This document shows, piece after piece, positions 55,189 to 63,914 of a DNA stretch of 64,000 nucleotides (within the stretch, counting starts at the first letter, position 1; each line of letters starts with the position of its first letter). Source of the DNA: Paracoccus acridae (lineage in GTDB: Bacteria; Pseudomonadota; Alphaproteobacteria; Rhodobacterales; Rhodobacteraceae). Position numbers and translations under genes: made by a program. Where the stretch lies: assembly GCF_014642735.1 (NCBI RefSeq), contig NZ_BMIV01000008.1, positions 115,626 to 179,625 on the forward strand. Direction: 5' to 3'. The notes beneath the pieces are model-generated. The model saw only the letters and a list, made by a program, of their open reading frames with translations. It did not search any database and was not told where the DNA came from.

Positions 55189-55407
55189 ATGGACAAGGAT
55201 AGCGAAACGCGAATCCGGCAGCTTGAAGAAACGCTGGCGCATCTGACACGCGTGACCGACGACCTGCACGAGGTCATCGCCCGCCAGGACGGGGAAATCG
55301 CCCTGCTGACCCGCCGGGTCGAGATGCTGATGCGTTTCGCCGCCGAACAGCAGGCCGATGCCGAAGGCACGATCCCCCTGGCCGATCAGCGCCCGCCGCA
55401 CTGGTAG
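55189..55407 (+). CDS. slyX: SlyX family protein
   Basis: A small coiled-coil protein of 72 residues (ETRIRQLEETLAHLTRVTDD and a C-terminal PLADQRPPHW), matching SlyX in length and in the PPHW/PPHY end. Its function is not known. It diverges from hisS by 51 bases. Its stop is followed directly by gene-end repeat copy 3. Confidence 0.88.
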   Translation: MDKDSETRIRQLEETLAHLTRVTDDLHEVIARQDGEIALLTRRVEMLMRFAAEQQADAEGTIPLADQRPPHW

Positions 55408-55409
55408 CA

Positions 55410-55459
55410 TCTTCTGTGGGGAAATATCCCGCGGGGGTCCGGGGGCGCGAAGCCCCCGG
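55410..55459 (-). repeat. Two-stem gene-end repeat, copy 3 (after pgi)
   Basis: Stem CCGGGGGC (55439-55446) with GCCCCCGG (55452-55459), loop GCGAA, then ACCCCCGCGGGATATTTCC and a short second stem, read on the pgi strand. It lies between converging slyX and pgi, six bases from the pgi stop. Confidence 0.75.
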
Positions 55460-55465
55460 CCTTTT

Positions 55466-57076
55466 CTACCCGCGCATCTGCCGGAAGACCTGCGCCAGAT
55501 GCTCGGTGGACGCATCATGCCCCGGCGCGTCCTCGCCCTTCAGCAGGGGTTCGACCTTCAGGGCCAATTCCTTGCCCAGTTCGACCCCCCATTGGTCGAA
55601 GCTGTTCAGCCCCAGGATCACGCCTTCCACGAAGACCCTGTGTTCGTAAAGCGCGACGATCTGGCCCAGGGTAAAGGGCGTCAGCTGTTCGATCAGCAGC
55701 GTGGTCGAAGGCCGGTTGCCGGGGAACACACGATGCCGCGCCTGCCGGTCCAGTTCGGCGCCCTCCAGACCCTTGGCAGACATCAGGGCGCGCGCCTCGT
55801 CCAGGGTCCGGCCACGCATCAGGGCCTCGGACTGGGCAAGGCAGTTGGCGGCCAGCAGGATATGGTGATGGGCCAGGTCGTCCTCGTGCCCCTTCGCGGC
55901 CAGGATGAATTCGCAAGGCACGGGCGTCGTGCCTTGGTGGATCAACTGATAGAAGGCGTGCTGGCCGTTGGTGCCGGGCTCGCCCCAGACGACCGGGCCT
56001 GATGGCAGGGCCAGGTCGGCTCCGTCCATTGCCACGCGCTTGCCGTTCGATTCCATCTCGAGCTGCTGCAGATAGGCGGGCAGCCGCAGCAGGCGGTTGT
56101 CATAGGGCAGCACGGCGCGCGTCGGATAACCGCAGATCTGGTGATGCCAGATGCCCACCAGGGCCAGCAGCACGGGCAGGTTTTCCGCCAGGGGCGCAGC
56201 GCGGAAATGCGCGTCCATCGCAGCACCGCCCGCCAGGAATTCGTCAAAGCGTTCGTCGCCGATGGCCAGCATCAGCGACAGCCCGATCGGCCCCCAGACG
56301 GAATAACGTCCGCCGACCCAATCCTCGAAGCCGAAGACGCGCGACGGTTCGATGCCGAACTCCGCCGTCTTGGCGGTGGCGGATGACAGCGCCACGAATT
56401 GCGCCGCCGGGTCGGTGACGACGCGGCCCATCCAGTCGCGGGCGGTCTGGGCATTGGTCATCGTCTCGATGGTGGTGAAGGTCTTGGATGCCACGATGAC
56501 CAGCGTCGTCGCCGGGTCCAGGCCCTTCAGCGTGTCGGCGATGTCGGCGCCGTCCACGTTGCTGACGAAATGGCAGCGCGGCCCGTCGTGATAGGGCGCC
56601 ATCGCCAGCACCGCCATATAGGGACCCAGATCCGACCCGCCGATGCCGATATTGACCACATCGGTGATCTTGCCGCCCTGCCCCGTGAAGGCGCCCGACC
56701 GGACGTCACGGGCGAAATCCGCCATGCGGTCATGCGTCTCGCGCACGGCGGGCATCACGTCCTGGCCGTCCACCATCACGCTGCCGCGCAGGTTGCGCAG
56801 GGCGGTGTGCAGGACGGCGCGGCCCTCGGTCTCGTTGATCCTTTCGCCGGTGAACATCGCCTCGCGGCGGGCCGCCACGTCGGCGCCCTCGGCCAGTGCC
56901 ACCAGCAGGTCGCGCGCGGTCGCGTCGATCATCGTCTTGGACCAGTCGAAGACCAGCCCATCCGCCTGGGCGCAAAACGCGCGGGCGCGTCCAGGGTCGG
57001 CATCGAACAGGTCAGAGATCCGGCTGTCACCTTGCGCCTGGCGGTGGGATTTCAGGCGGGTCCAGATGTCGGTCAT
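55466..57076 (-). CDS. pgi: Glucose-6-phosphate isomerase Pgi
   Basis: Interconverts glucose- and fructose-6-phosphate. The 536 residues show the two SIS domains, with the signatures [12 protein letters not shown] (near 145), [14 protein letters not shown], and the C-terminal [11 protein letters not shown]. It follows pgl by 12 bases on the same strand, as the last gene of zwf-pgl-pgi. In a bacterium that uses zwf and edd this enzyme mainly feeds fructose-6-phosphate back into the pathway. Confidence 0.97.
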   Translation of the reverse strand: MTDIWTRLKSHRQAQGDSRISDLFDADPGRARAFCAQADGLVFDWSKTMIDATARDLLVALAEGADVAARREAMFTGERINETEGRAVLHTALRNLRGSVMVDGQDVMPAVRETHDRMADFARDVRSGAFTGQGGKITDVVNIGIGGSDLGPYMAVLAMAPYHDGPRCHFVSNVDGADIADTLKGLDPATTLVIVASKTFTTIETMTNAQTARDWMGRVVTDPAAQFVALSSATAKTAEFGIEPSRVFGFEDWVGGRYSVWGPIGLSLMLAIGDERFDEFLAGGAAMDAHFRAAPLAENLPVLLALVGIWHHQICGYPTRAVLPYDNRLLRLPAYLQQLEMESNGKRVAMDGADLALPSGPVVWGEPGTNGQHAFYQLIHQGTTPVPCEFILAAKGHEDDLAHHHILLAANCLAQSEALMRGRTLDEARALMSAKGLEGAELDRQARHRVFPGNRPSTTLLIEQLTPFTLGQIVALYEHRVFVEGVILGLNSFDQWGVELGKELALKVEPLLKGEDAPGHDASTEHLAQVFRQMRG

Positions 57077-57088
57077 TCGGAAAGACTC

Positions 57089-57766
57089 CTATTCGGCCCA
57101 GTGAACGGTCGCGTTGTCCAGGAAGGCGCGGATCGGCGCCTCGGTCGGGTCCATCTTCTGCGCCCGTTCAAGCGCCTCGCGCTTTTCAGGCCCCATGATC
57201 AGGACATGGACATTCATCGCATCGGCAAGGGCGGGGCGGGTCAGGGTGATGCGCGGCTCCTCGGCGCCTTCGGCGCGGATCGGCAGGACCAGCGGTGCAT
57301 CCGCGGCCAGGCCCTCGGCCAAACGATCCGCACCGGGGAACAGGCTGGCGGTGTGCATGTCATTGCCCATGCCCAGCAGGACCACGGTGATCGGCAGATG
57401 CGGCCTGATCGCCTGGGCCAGACCATCCGCGGCCTCGTCCGGCGTGGCGTCGCCCGTGTAAAGGTCGATGTAGGCCGCGGCCGCCGCCTTGTCGCGCAGC
57501 AGGTGGCGGCGCAACAGGCGGCCGTTCGACCGCTTGTGTTCGCCGTCCACCCAGCGTTCGTCGCCCAGAAACACCGTCACACGGCCCCAGTCGATATCCG
57601 CCCCGCTGAGCGTCTCGAACACCAGCGTGGGCGAGGTCCCCCCCGGCACGCAGAGGCTGGCCCGTTCGCCCGTCCGCAACTGCTGCGCCAGTTGCGACGC
57701 CATCTGGTCGGCCAGCGACAGCGCCAGCATTTCCCTGTCCGGGTATTCCTTGAATTCCATCGTCAC
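57089..57766 (-). CDS. pgl: 6-phosphogluconolactonase Pgl
   Basis: Hydrolyses 6-phosphogluconolactone to 6-phosphogluconate. The start is taken as GTG at 57766, which overlaps the zwf stop as GTGA and has GGGAG eight bases before it, giving 225 residues (VTMEFKEY); the ATG at 57760 is the alternative. Motifs VPGGTSP, LGDERWV and LLGMGNDMHTASLFP are those of the NagB/DevB-like family. Confidence 0.95.
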   Translation of the reverse strand: MTMEFKEYPDREMLALSLADQMASQLAQQLRTGERASLCVPGGTSPTLVFETLSGADIDWGRVTVFLGDERWVDGEHKRSNGRLLRRHLLRDKAAAAAYIDLYTGDATPDEAADGLAQAIRPHLPITVVLLGMGNDMHTASLFPGADRLAEGLAADAPLVLPIRAEGAEEPRITLTRPALADAMNVHVLIMGPEKREALERAQKMDPTEAPIRAFLDNATVHWAE

Positions 57767-59214
57767 GCGCGAATCTCCCTCCATCGGCGGTTGTCGCGAT
57801 GCAGCAGACGCAACGCTTCCTCGGGGCCAGAGGATCCCGCGTCATAGGGTTCGGGGCGCCGCTTGCTGTCTTCCCAGGCGGCGATGATCGGATCGGTCCA
57901 GGCCCAGGCGGCCTCGACCTCGTCCCCGCGCATGAACAGGGTCTGGTTGCCCCGGATCACATCCATGATCAGCCGTTCATAGGCGTCGGGCATGTCGCTG
58001 CCATCGGCGCCAAGCGCGTCGGCGAAGGACATGTCCAACGGCACCTGCACCAGCCGCATCCCCCCCGGACCCGGTTCCTTGATCATCACCTTGAGGTTCA
58101 TACCCTCGTTCGGTTGCAGGCGGATGACAAGCTCGTTGGCCTTGGGCGCGCCGCTGTCGTCGAAGATAGAATGGGGCGGTTCGCGGAAGACGATGGCGAT
58201 CTCGCTGGTCCGGGCGCGCAGCTTCTTGCCGGTGCGCAGATAGAAGGGCGTGCCCTGCCACCGCCAGTTCGAGATGCAGACCTTCATCGCGACATAGCTT
58301 TCGGTGCGCGAATCCGGGTTATCGGCATCCTCGCGATAGCCGGTCGATTTCCCGTCGGCCTGATACTGGCCGCGCACGATGTCGCCGGGTTCCACCGGTT
58401 GCAGGGCGCGGATCACCTTCAGCTTCTCGTCCCTGACGGCATTGGGGTCGAAGTGATAGGGCGGCTCCATCGCGATCAGGCACAGAAGCTGCATCATGTG
58501 GTTCTGCACCATGTCGCGGATGGCGCCGGATTTATCGTAATAGCTGCCGCGCCCGGCTACGCCCACCGTTTCGGCCACCGTGATCTGGACGTGATCGACA
58601 TACTGGGAATTCCACAGCGGCTCGAACAGGATATTGGCGAAACGCACCGCCATCAGGTTCTGCACGGTTTCCTTGCCCAGGTAATGGTCGATCCGATAGA
58701 TCTGTTCTTCGCGGAAATGGCAGGCCAGCGTGGCGTTCAGGGCGCGCGCGCTTTCCAGGTCGCGGCCAAAGGGCTTTTCCACGACGATGCGGCTGTTTTC
58801 ATCCGCGATGCCATGGCTGGCCAGGCGGCTGGCGATATCGCCGAACAGCGCCGGCGCGACCGAGAAGTAGAAGGCATGGACGGCACCGGGGCGCATCCGC
58901 GATTTCAGATCGGCCCAGCCGCCGTCCCCCTTGGCGTCGATCGGCGTATAGCCCAGCAGGTCCAGGAACTGCGCCAGCCGAGGGTCGTCCGCGGCGATGC
59001 CGCCGAACTCCTCGATGGCCTTCCTGGCCTCGCCGCGAAAAGCCGCGTCGTCCTGTTCGGTGCGGGCCGCGCCGATGATGCGTGAGGTCGCGGGAACCTG
59101 TCCGGCCACGAAGCGGCGGAACAGGCCCGGCAGAATCTTGCGCTGCGCCAGATCGCCGGTGGCACCAAAGATGACCAGATCGAAGTCATCGACCGGAATG
59201 ACGCGCGAGACCAT
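57763..59214 (-). CDS. zwf: Glucose-6-phosphate 1-dehydrogenase Zwf
   Basis: Oxidises glucose-6-phosphate to the lactone with NADP or NAD. The start is taken at 59214 (AGGAGG six bases before), giving 483 residues; the earlier ATG at 59244 lies in the promoter region. IFGATGDLAQRK (15-26) is the nucleotide fold, and RIDHYLGKE holds the catalytic lysine region. The operator at 59251-59264 stands directly upstream. Confidence 0.97.
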   Translation of the reverse strand: MVSRVIPVDDFDLVIFGATGDLAQRKILPGLFRRFVAGQVPATSRIIGAARTEQDDAAFRGEARKAIEEFGGIAADDPRLAQFLDLLGYTPIDAKGDGGWADLKSRMRPGAVHAFYFSVAPALFGDIASRLASHGIADENSRIVVEKPFGRDLESARALNATLACHFREEQIYRIDHYLGKETVQNLMAVRFANILFEPLWNSQYVDHVQITVAETVGVAGRGSYYDKSGAIRDMVQNHMMQLLCLIAMEPPYHFDPNAVRDEKLKVIRALQPVEPGDIVRGQYQADGKSTGYREDADNPDSRTESYVAMKVCISNWRWQGTPFYLRTGKKLRARTSEIAIVFREPPHSIFDDSGAPKANELVIRLQPNEGMNLKVMIKEPGPGGMRLVQVPLDMSFADALGADGSDMPDAYERLIMDVIRGNQTLFMRGDEVEAAWAWTDPIIAAWEDSKRRPEPYDAGSSGPEEALRLLHRDNRRWREIRA

Positions 59215-59239
59215 GCTGTCCTCCTTGCGGTTGGGGGTC

Positions 59240-59268
59240 GCCATATCTCTTGTTAGCGTTAACAGCAA
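59240..59268 (-). promoter_or_regulatory. zwf promoter with palindromic operator
   Basis: TTGCTG (59263-59268) and TATGGC (59240-59245) are 17 bases apart on the minus strand; the -10 is weak. Between and over them lies TGTTAGCGTTAACA (59251-59264), a near-perfect palindrome. The same 14-mer, with one change at the last base, is between the -10 and -35 of edd. This suggests one repressor for both (LacI- or GntR-type by form; inferred). Confidence 0.6.
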
Positions 59269-59274
59269 CTCGGT

Positions 59275-59814
59275 TCAACCTTTCAGCGCCTTGGCCAGCC
59301 TTGGCAGGCGGCTGCGTTTCAGCATGGCGGCCAAGGTCATGTCGCCACCCATTGCGGCGGCCTTGTCGCGTGTCGTCAGAACAGCGGCGCGAACCGCGCC
59401 CGGATCGGACCTGAACAGGTCCAGCAGGAACGCATCGGGATGGATCGCGCGCAGCCCAAGGCCCGCCATGAGGGTTTGGGGAAAATCGCGCAGGTTCGCC
59501 GTCACCACCAGCGTCGCGGCCCCTGCCAGGGCCGCCTCCACCACATGCCGGTCGGCAGGGTCCGGGAAATGCAGGTCGATGGCGCGGTTGCCGTCATCGG
59601 GCATCTCGGCCGCAGGAAACCGGTCGCGCAGCAAGGCGATCTCGGCTCCTGCGACGGCGTCCTGATCCCCGCCCAGCCGGGCGGCGGCACCCCGCCATTC
59701 GGCCAGGATGCGCGGCGACCACAAGGGCACGAACAACCCCGCGCCAGCCAGATCGATCAGGATCTCTCGCAGGATCGTGGGAAACAGGACATTGGCGTCA
59801 AGAACGGCGCGCAT
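59275..59814 (-). CDS. PIN-domain protein
   Basis: PIN domains are metal-dependent ribonucleases, often toxins. The protein has 179 residues from MRAVLDANVLFPTI (59814); D6 and the later acidic residues (E in RILAEWR, D in DPADRHVVEAAL, D in ANLRDF) match the active-site pattern. No antitoxin gene is beside it. Instead its start overlaps the methyltransferase gene by one base (TGATG), so the two are coupled. It may therefore be an RNA-processing enzyme rather than a toxin; this is inference. Confidence 0.75.
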   Translation of the reverse strand: MRAVLDANVLFPTILREILIDLAGAGLFVPLWSPRILAEWRGAAARLGGDQDAVAGAEIALLRDRFPAAEMPDDGNRAIDLHFPDPADRHVVEAALAGAATLVVTANLRDFPQTLMAGLGLRAIHPDAFLLDLFRSDPGAVRAAVLTTRDKAAAMGGDMTLAAMLKRSRLPRLAKALKG

Positions 59815-61007
59815 CAGTCCAGCCGGAAGAACAGCGCCTTGAGATAGCCGGTCTCGGCGAGTTGCGGCAGCATCGGGTGATCCGGCCCCGCCTGTCCGGT
59901 ATGGATCAGCACCCCGCGCCGCCCGCCGCGCCCGATGCCGCGCGCGCTGACATTGCGGAAGGCCGTCAGGTCGGCCGCATGGGAACAGCTGCACAGGACC
60001 AGATAGCCGCCGGGCGCGACCAGAGGCGCTGCCAGCTTCGCTACCCGTTCATAGGCGCGCAGCCCCGCCTCCAGCGCGGGCTTGGCGGGTGCGAAGGCGG
60101 GCGGATCGCAGACCACCAGGTCGAAGCGGCGGCCATCCTCGGCCATCTTCTCCATCGCCTTGAAGGCGTCGGACTGGACGGTTTCCAGGCGGTCGGCGGC
60201 GCCCATGCGCCCTGCCCCGCCCTTCGCCAGATCCAGGGCCGCCGCGCTGCCGTCCACGCAAGTGGCGCTTGCCGCACCTGCCGCCAAGGCCGCAAGGCCG
60301 AAGCCGCCCACATGGCTGAACACGTCCAGCATCGTGCCGCCCTTGGCCAGCCGCTGCGCAAAGGCGTGGTTCGGCCGCTGATCGAAGAACAGCCCGGTCT
60401 TCTGCCCGCCCATCAGATCGGCCAGATAGGTCGCGCCATTCATCGGCACCGCCACGGGTTCGGACGGGGCCTGTCCGCGCAGAACCTCCATCCGTTCCTC
60501 CAGGCCCTCCAGCCCGCGCACGCGGCCCTGGCCGTTCAGGATCACCGTCGTCACGCCGGTCACATCGACCAGGGCGTCGGCCAGATCCTCAGCCATCCGG
60601 TCTGCCCAGGCGGCGTTCGGCTGAATCACCGCCGCATCGCCGAAACGGTCGATCACCAGGCCGGGAAGGCCGTCGGCTTCGGCATGGACCAGTCGATAGA
60701 AGGGCGTATCGTACAGCCGCTGCCGCAACTGCAATGCCTGGTCCAGCTTGGCGCGCAGCCATGCCCCGTCGATCCGCACATCGGTATTGGCGTCCATCAC
60801 CCGGCCGACGATCTTGGAATTCGGGTTGACCGTCACCAGGGCCAGGGGCGCACGTTCGGCGTCTTCGAGGATGGCAAAGCCGCCTGGGGGGATCGCGCGG
60901 CTGCGGCGGTCCATCACCGCCTCGTCGGCAAAGACCCAAGGAAAGCCGTGGCGGATCGCCTGAGGCTTGGATTTAGGGCGCAGGCGCAGCACGGGCAGAT
61001 CAGTCAT
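59814..61007 (-). CDS. Class I SAM-dependent rRNA large-subunit methyltransferase (RlmI family)
   Basis: RlmI methylates a cytosine (C1962, E. coli numbering) of 23S rRNA. From the ATG at 61007 (AAGGA upstream) it has 397 residues: an N-terminal PUA-like domain (RLRPKSKPQAIRHGFPWVFADE), a middle domain, and a Rossmann methyltransferase with LDVFSHVGGFGLAA, VDGSAAALDLAK and CDPPAFAPAK. The target is inferred from the family. The PIN-domain gene downstream is coupled by TGATG. It diverges from edd. Confidence 0.88.
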   Translation of the reverse strand: MTDLPVLRLRPKSKPQAIRHGFPWVFADEAVMDRRSRAIPPGGFAILEDAERAPLALVTVNPNSKIVGRVMDANTDVRIDGAWLRAKLDQALQLRQRLYDTPFYRLVHAEADGLPGLVIDRFGDAAVIQPNAAWADRMAEDLADALVDVTGVTTVILNGQGRVRGLEGLEERMEVLRGQAPSEPVAVPMNGATYLADLMGGQKTGLFFDQRPNHAFAQRLAKGGTMLDVFSHVGGFGLAALAAGAASATCVDGSAAALDLAKGGAGRMGAADRLETVQSDAFKAMEKMAEDGRRFDLVVCDPPAFAPAKPALEAGLRAYERVAKLAAPLVAPGGYLVLCSCSHAADLTAFRNVSARGIGRGGRRGVLIHTGQAGPDHPMLPQLAETGYLKALFFRLD

Positions 61008-61098
61008 CGGTTTCATCCTTTTCGCGCCACTGGATCTGGCATGGCGCCTCGTCCGGCACAAGGCTGCCCGACAAAGCAAAGCGCCGCGACAAGCGATG

Positions 61099-61129
61099 TT
61101 GAACCGTTAACGCTAACAGCGTATATAAT
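61099..61129 (+). promoter_or_regulatory. edd promoter with palindromic operator
   Basis: A perfect -10, TATAAT (61124-61129), with TTGAAC (61099-61104) 19 bases upstream. CGTTAACGCTAACA (61105-61118) fills the spacer and is the reverse complement of the zwf operator but for one base. Placement between -35 and -10 is the classic position for a repressor. Promoter and operator are seen in sequence; the protein that binds is unknown. Confidence 0.75.
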
Positions 61130-61149
61130 GACGCAAGAAGGAGCCAGCC

Positions 61150-62952
61150 ATGACCCTGCACGCCACCATCGACCGCGTCACTGACCGGATCCGCACCCGG
61201 TCCCGCCAGGGCCGAGAGGCCTATCTGACCAAGATCGCCCGCGCGGCCGAGGAAGGCCCCCGCCGGGCGCACCTGTCCTGCGGCAACCAGGCCCATGCCT
61301 ATGCCGCGATGGATGACAAGGACGACCTGGCCCTTTCTCGCAAGCCGAACATCGGCATTGTCACCGCCTATAACGACATGCTGTCGGCCCATCAGCCTTA
61401 CGAACGTTTTCCCGACCTGATCCGCCGTGCAGGCAAGGCAGCAGGCGCCACGGTCCAGGTCGCGGGCGGCGTGCCCGCCATGTGCGACGGCGTGACCCAG
61501 GGCCGCGCCGGGATGGAACTGTCGCTGTTTTCCCGCGACGTGATCGCGCTTGCGGCGGGTGTCGCACTGTCCCACGATTGTTTCGACGCGGCGCTGTATC
61601 TGGGTGTCTGCGACAAGATCGTGCCTGGCCTGGTCATGGCCGCCGCCACCTTCGGCCATGTCCCTGCCGTCTTCCTGCCTGCCGGGCCCATGCCCTCGGG
61701 CCTTCCCAATGATGAGAAATCCCGCATCCGCCAGCAATTCGCGGCAGGCGAGGTCGGGCGTGACGCGCTGATGGCGGCCGAGATGGCGTCCTATCATTCC
61801 CCCGGCACCTGCACCTTCTACGGCACCGCCAACAGCAACCAGATGCTGATGGAGTTCATGGGCCTGCACCTGCCCGGCTCCAGCTTCGTGAACCCCAACA
61901 CCCCCCTGCGCGAGGCGCTGACCGTGGCGGGCGTCCAGCGTGCCGCCGCGATCACGCGGCTTGGCAACGACTATCTGCCCGCGGGCGAGGTCCTGGACGA
62001 AAAGGCCTTCGTGAACGGCATCGTCGGGCTGATGGCGACAGGCGGTTCCACGAACCTGGTCATGCACATCCCTGCCATGGCCAAGGCGGCGGGCATCCTG
62101 ATCGACATCCAGGATTTCCACGACATTTCCGAATCCGTGCCCCTGATGGCGCGCGTCTATCCCAACGGCCTGGCCGACGTGAACCACTTCCACGCGGCGG
62201 GCGGCATCGGCTACATGATCGGACAGTTGCTGGACGCGGGGCTGCTGCACGCCGATGTCAAGACGATCAACGGCACCGGCCTGGTCGGCTATACCGCCGA
62301 ACCCAAGCTGGACGGCGACCGCATCCGCTGGGAAGAAGGATCGCGCGAGACGCTGAACGACCGCATCCTGCGCCCCGCCGGCAATCCCTTCGCCCGGACA
62401 GGCGGGTTGAAGCAGCTTCAAGGCAACTTGGGCCGGGGCGTCATCAAGGTCAGCGCCGTCGCCGAGGAACGCCATGTGATCGAGGCCCGCGCCCGCGTCT
62501 TTTCCGATCAGGAGCAGGTGAAGGAGGCCTTCAAGGCGGGCGAATTCACCGAAGACACCGTCGTGGTCGTCCGCTTCCAGGGGCCGCGCGCGAACGGAAT
62601 GCCCGAACTGCATTCCTTGACGCCGATCCTGGCCGTATTGCAGGATCGCGGGCTGCGTGTCGCCCTGCTGACCGATGGCCGCATGTCAGGCGCCTCGGGC
62701 AAGGTCCCGGCGGCCATCCACATCTCGCCCGAGGCATCGGTGGGCGGCCCCCTTGCCCGCATCCAGGATGGCGACCTGATCCGGCTGGACGCGGTCAGCG
62801 GAACGATCGACTGCCTGGCGCCCGACTTCGAAGCCCGTCCTGCCGCGCTGCACGACCCCGCCCCCAGCAGCGAAGGCATGGGCCGCGAACTGTTCGCCGC
62901 CTTCCGCACCGTGGCCGGCCCCGCAACCGAGGGCGCGGGCGTGGTGGTGTGA
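61150..62952 (+). CDS. edd: Phosphogluconate dehydratase Edd
   Basis: Dehydrates 6-phosphogluconate to KDPG, the key step of the Entner-Doudoroff pathway. The 600 residues belong to the IlvD/Edd family of Fe-S dehydratases, with the cysteine-rich signatures [22 protein letters not shown] and [21 protein letters not shown] precedes the ATG. eda, the aldolase that normally follows, is not present; a tRNA and a mobile-element edge follow instead. The end of the gene is antisense to the recombinase read-through. Confidence 0.96.
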   Translation: MTLHATIDRVTDRIRTRSRQGREAYLTKIARAAEEGPRRAHLSCGNQAHAYAAMDDKDDLALSRKPNIGIVTAYNDMLSAHQPYERFPDLIRRAGKAAGATVQVAGGVPAMCDGVTQGRAGMELSLFSRDVIALAAGVALSHDCFDAALYLGVCDKIVPGLVMAAATFGHVPAVFLPAGPMPSGLPNDEKSRIRQQFAAGEVGRDALMAAEMASYHSPGTCTFYGTANSNQMLMEFMGLHLPGSSFVNPNTPLREALTVAGVQRAAAITRLGNDYLPAGEVLDEKAFVNGIVGLMATGGSTNLVMHIPAMAKAAGILIDIQDFHDISESVPLMARVYPNGLADVNHFHAAGGIGYMIGQLLDAGLLHADVKTINGTGLVGYTAEPKLDGDRIRWEEGSRETLNDRILRPAGNPFARTGGLKQLQGNLGRGVIKVSAVAEERHVIEARARVFSDQEQVKEAFKAGEFTEDTVVVVRFQGPRANGMPELHSLTPILAVLQDRGLRVALLTDGRMSGASGKVPAAIHISPEASVGGPLARIQDGDLIRLDAVSGTIDCLAPDFEARPAALHDPAPSSEGMGRELFAAFRTVAGPATEGAGVVV

Positions 62953-63914
62953 CGGATGGGCCTTGGCAATCGGTCTGCCGCGGTTTAGGCAAACCTACGG
63001 AGCAGTGGCCGAGCGGTCTAAGGCAGCGGTCTTGAAAACCGCCGGGCCAGTGATGGTCCCGTGGGTTCGAATCCCACCTGCTCCGCCACTCCCGAACAAA
63101 ACTGGGCACTGCAGCAGGTGTTATTGCACCCTTTGCGGCACCAGCTTCCAAGAGGGAGGCGCGGCCGGCGATACGGATCACATCGGCTCCAACGGATATC
63201 TCATCGATCACAGATCTAAGCACTGCGCGGCGCTTGGGAATGGAAGGATCGTCAAGCGCAGAAATTAAGGCCGTTACAAATGGCACGGTATTATCTTGAG
63301 TCATGTTCATATCTGACGGGAGCTCAGCTTTCACCTGAATAAGCTCTCTTTCCGCTGCTGCGTTTTCTAACTTAGCTTTGGTGAAGTGCTCCTTGAATCG
63401 CGGATCGGAGGCATCCTCCAAGCCTTCCTCGACCAACTTGTAGAGACGCGCCACTACGCGCGAAGTGTCGACGACAGCCTGCTCTCGCTTTGCGAGGGTT
63501 TCATAATGCGCCGCATGTCGCTGCTTGAAGGATGCTCTACGCTTGGCTACCATCCCTGTAATGGTCTCTACCGTAAACACTCGCTCTCGCAAAGTATTAC
63601 AGATCAAATCGTCGAGAGCCTCACGAGGAACGCGATGGCCTTGGCAACCCATGGATCCTTGCCGGTTCTTTGTAGAGCATGAATAGTACTGATATCTTCC
63701 TCCCTTTCCGGAGGTCGCAATCATTGCTGCACCACAGTAAGGGCAAGTTGCCAGCCCAGAAAGCAGTACGTCGCCTGTGACCATGCGCGGCGGCGTCTTT
63801 TTTGGGTTCTTTGCACATTTTCTCTGCTGAACTGCCTCAAATGTTTCTGTGTCTATGAGTTGAGGAACGTCTATTTCGATTTCCTGCCCATCACCTTGTG
63901 AGTATCCGTCTTGG
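62795..63914 (-). pseudogene. Large serine recombinase, C-terminal remnant (zinc ribbon and coiled coil)
   Basis: The minus-strand frame from about 63880 down to 63100 encodes the C-terminal half of a large serine recombinase: the recombinase domain end (EIEIDVPQLIDTETFEAVQ), the zinc beta-ribbon (CPYCGAAM and YYSCSTKNRQGSMGC), a charged coiled coil and the end IDEISVGADVIRIAG. The catalytic N-terminal domain is missing; a transposase tail adjoins at 63915. The frame has no stop at its natural end. It runs antisense through tRNA-Ser (WDSNPRDHHW) and into edd, stopping at 62795. G+C is lower than in the chromosome. Probably non-functional. Confidence 0.75.
62999..63088 (+). tRNA. tRNA-Ser (TGA) with encoded CCA
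   Basis: A 90-base class II tRNA with a long variable arm. The acceptor stem GGAGCAG (62999-63005) pairs with CTGCTCC (63078-63084), with CCA at 63086-63088. The anticodon loop CTTGAAA gives TGA at 63033-63035. Its 3' end is the boundary between the GC-rich chromosome and the mobile element that follows. Confidence 0.97.

Noticed and set aside
62963..63268. Plus-strand 101-codon frame across tRNA-Ser
   Set aside because: It is a read-through of the tRNA and of the recombinase antisense strand, with no start signal.
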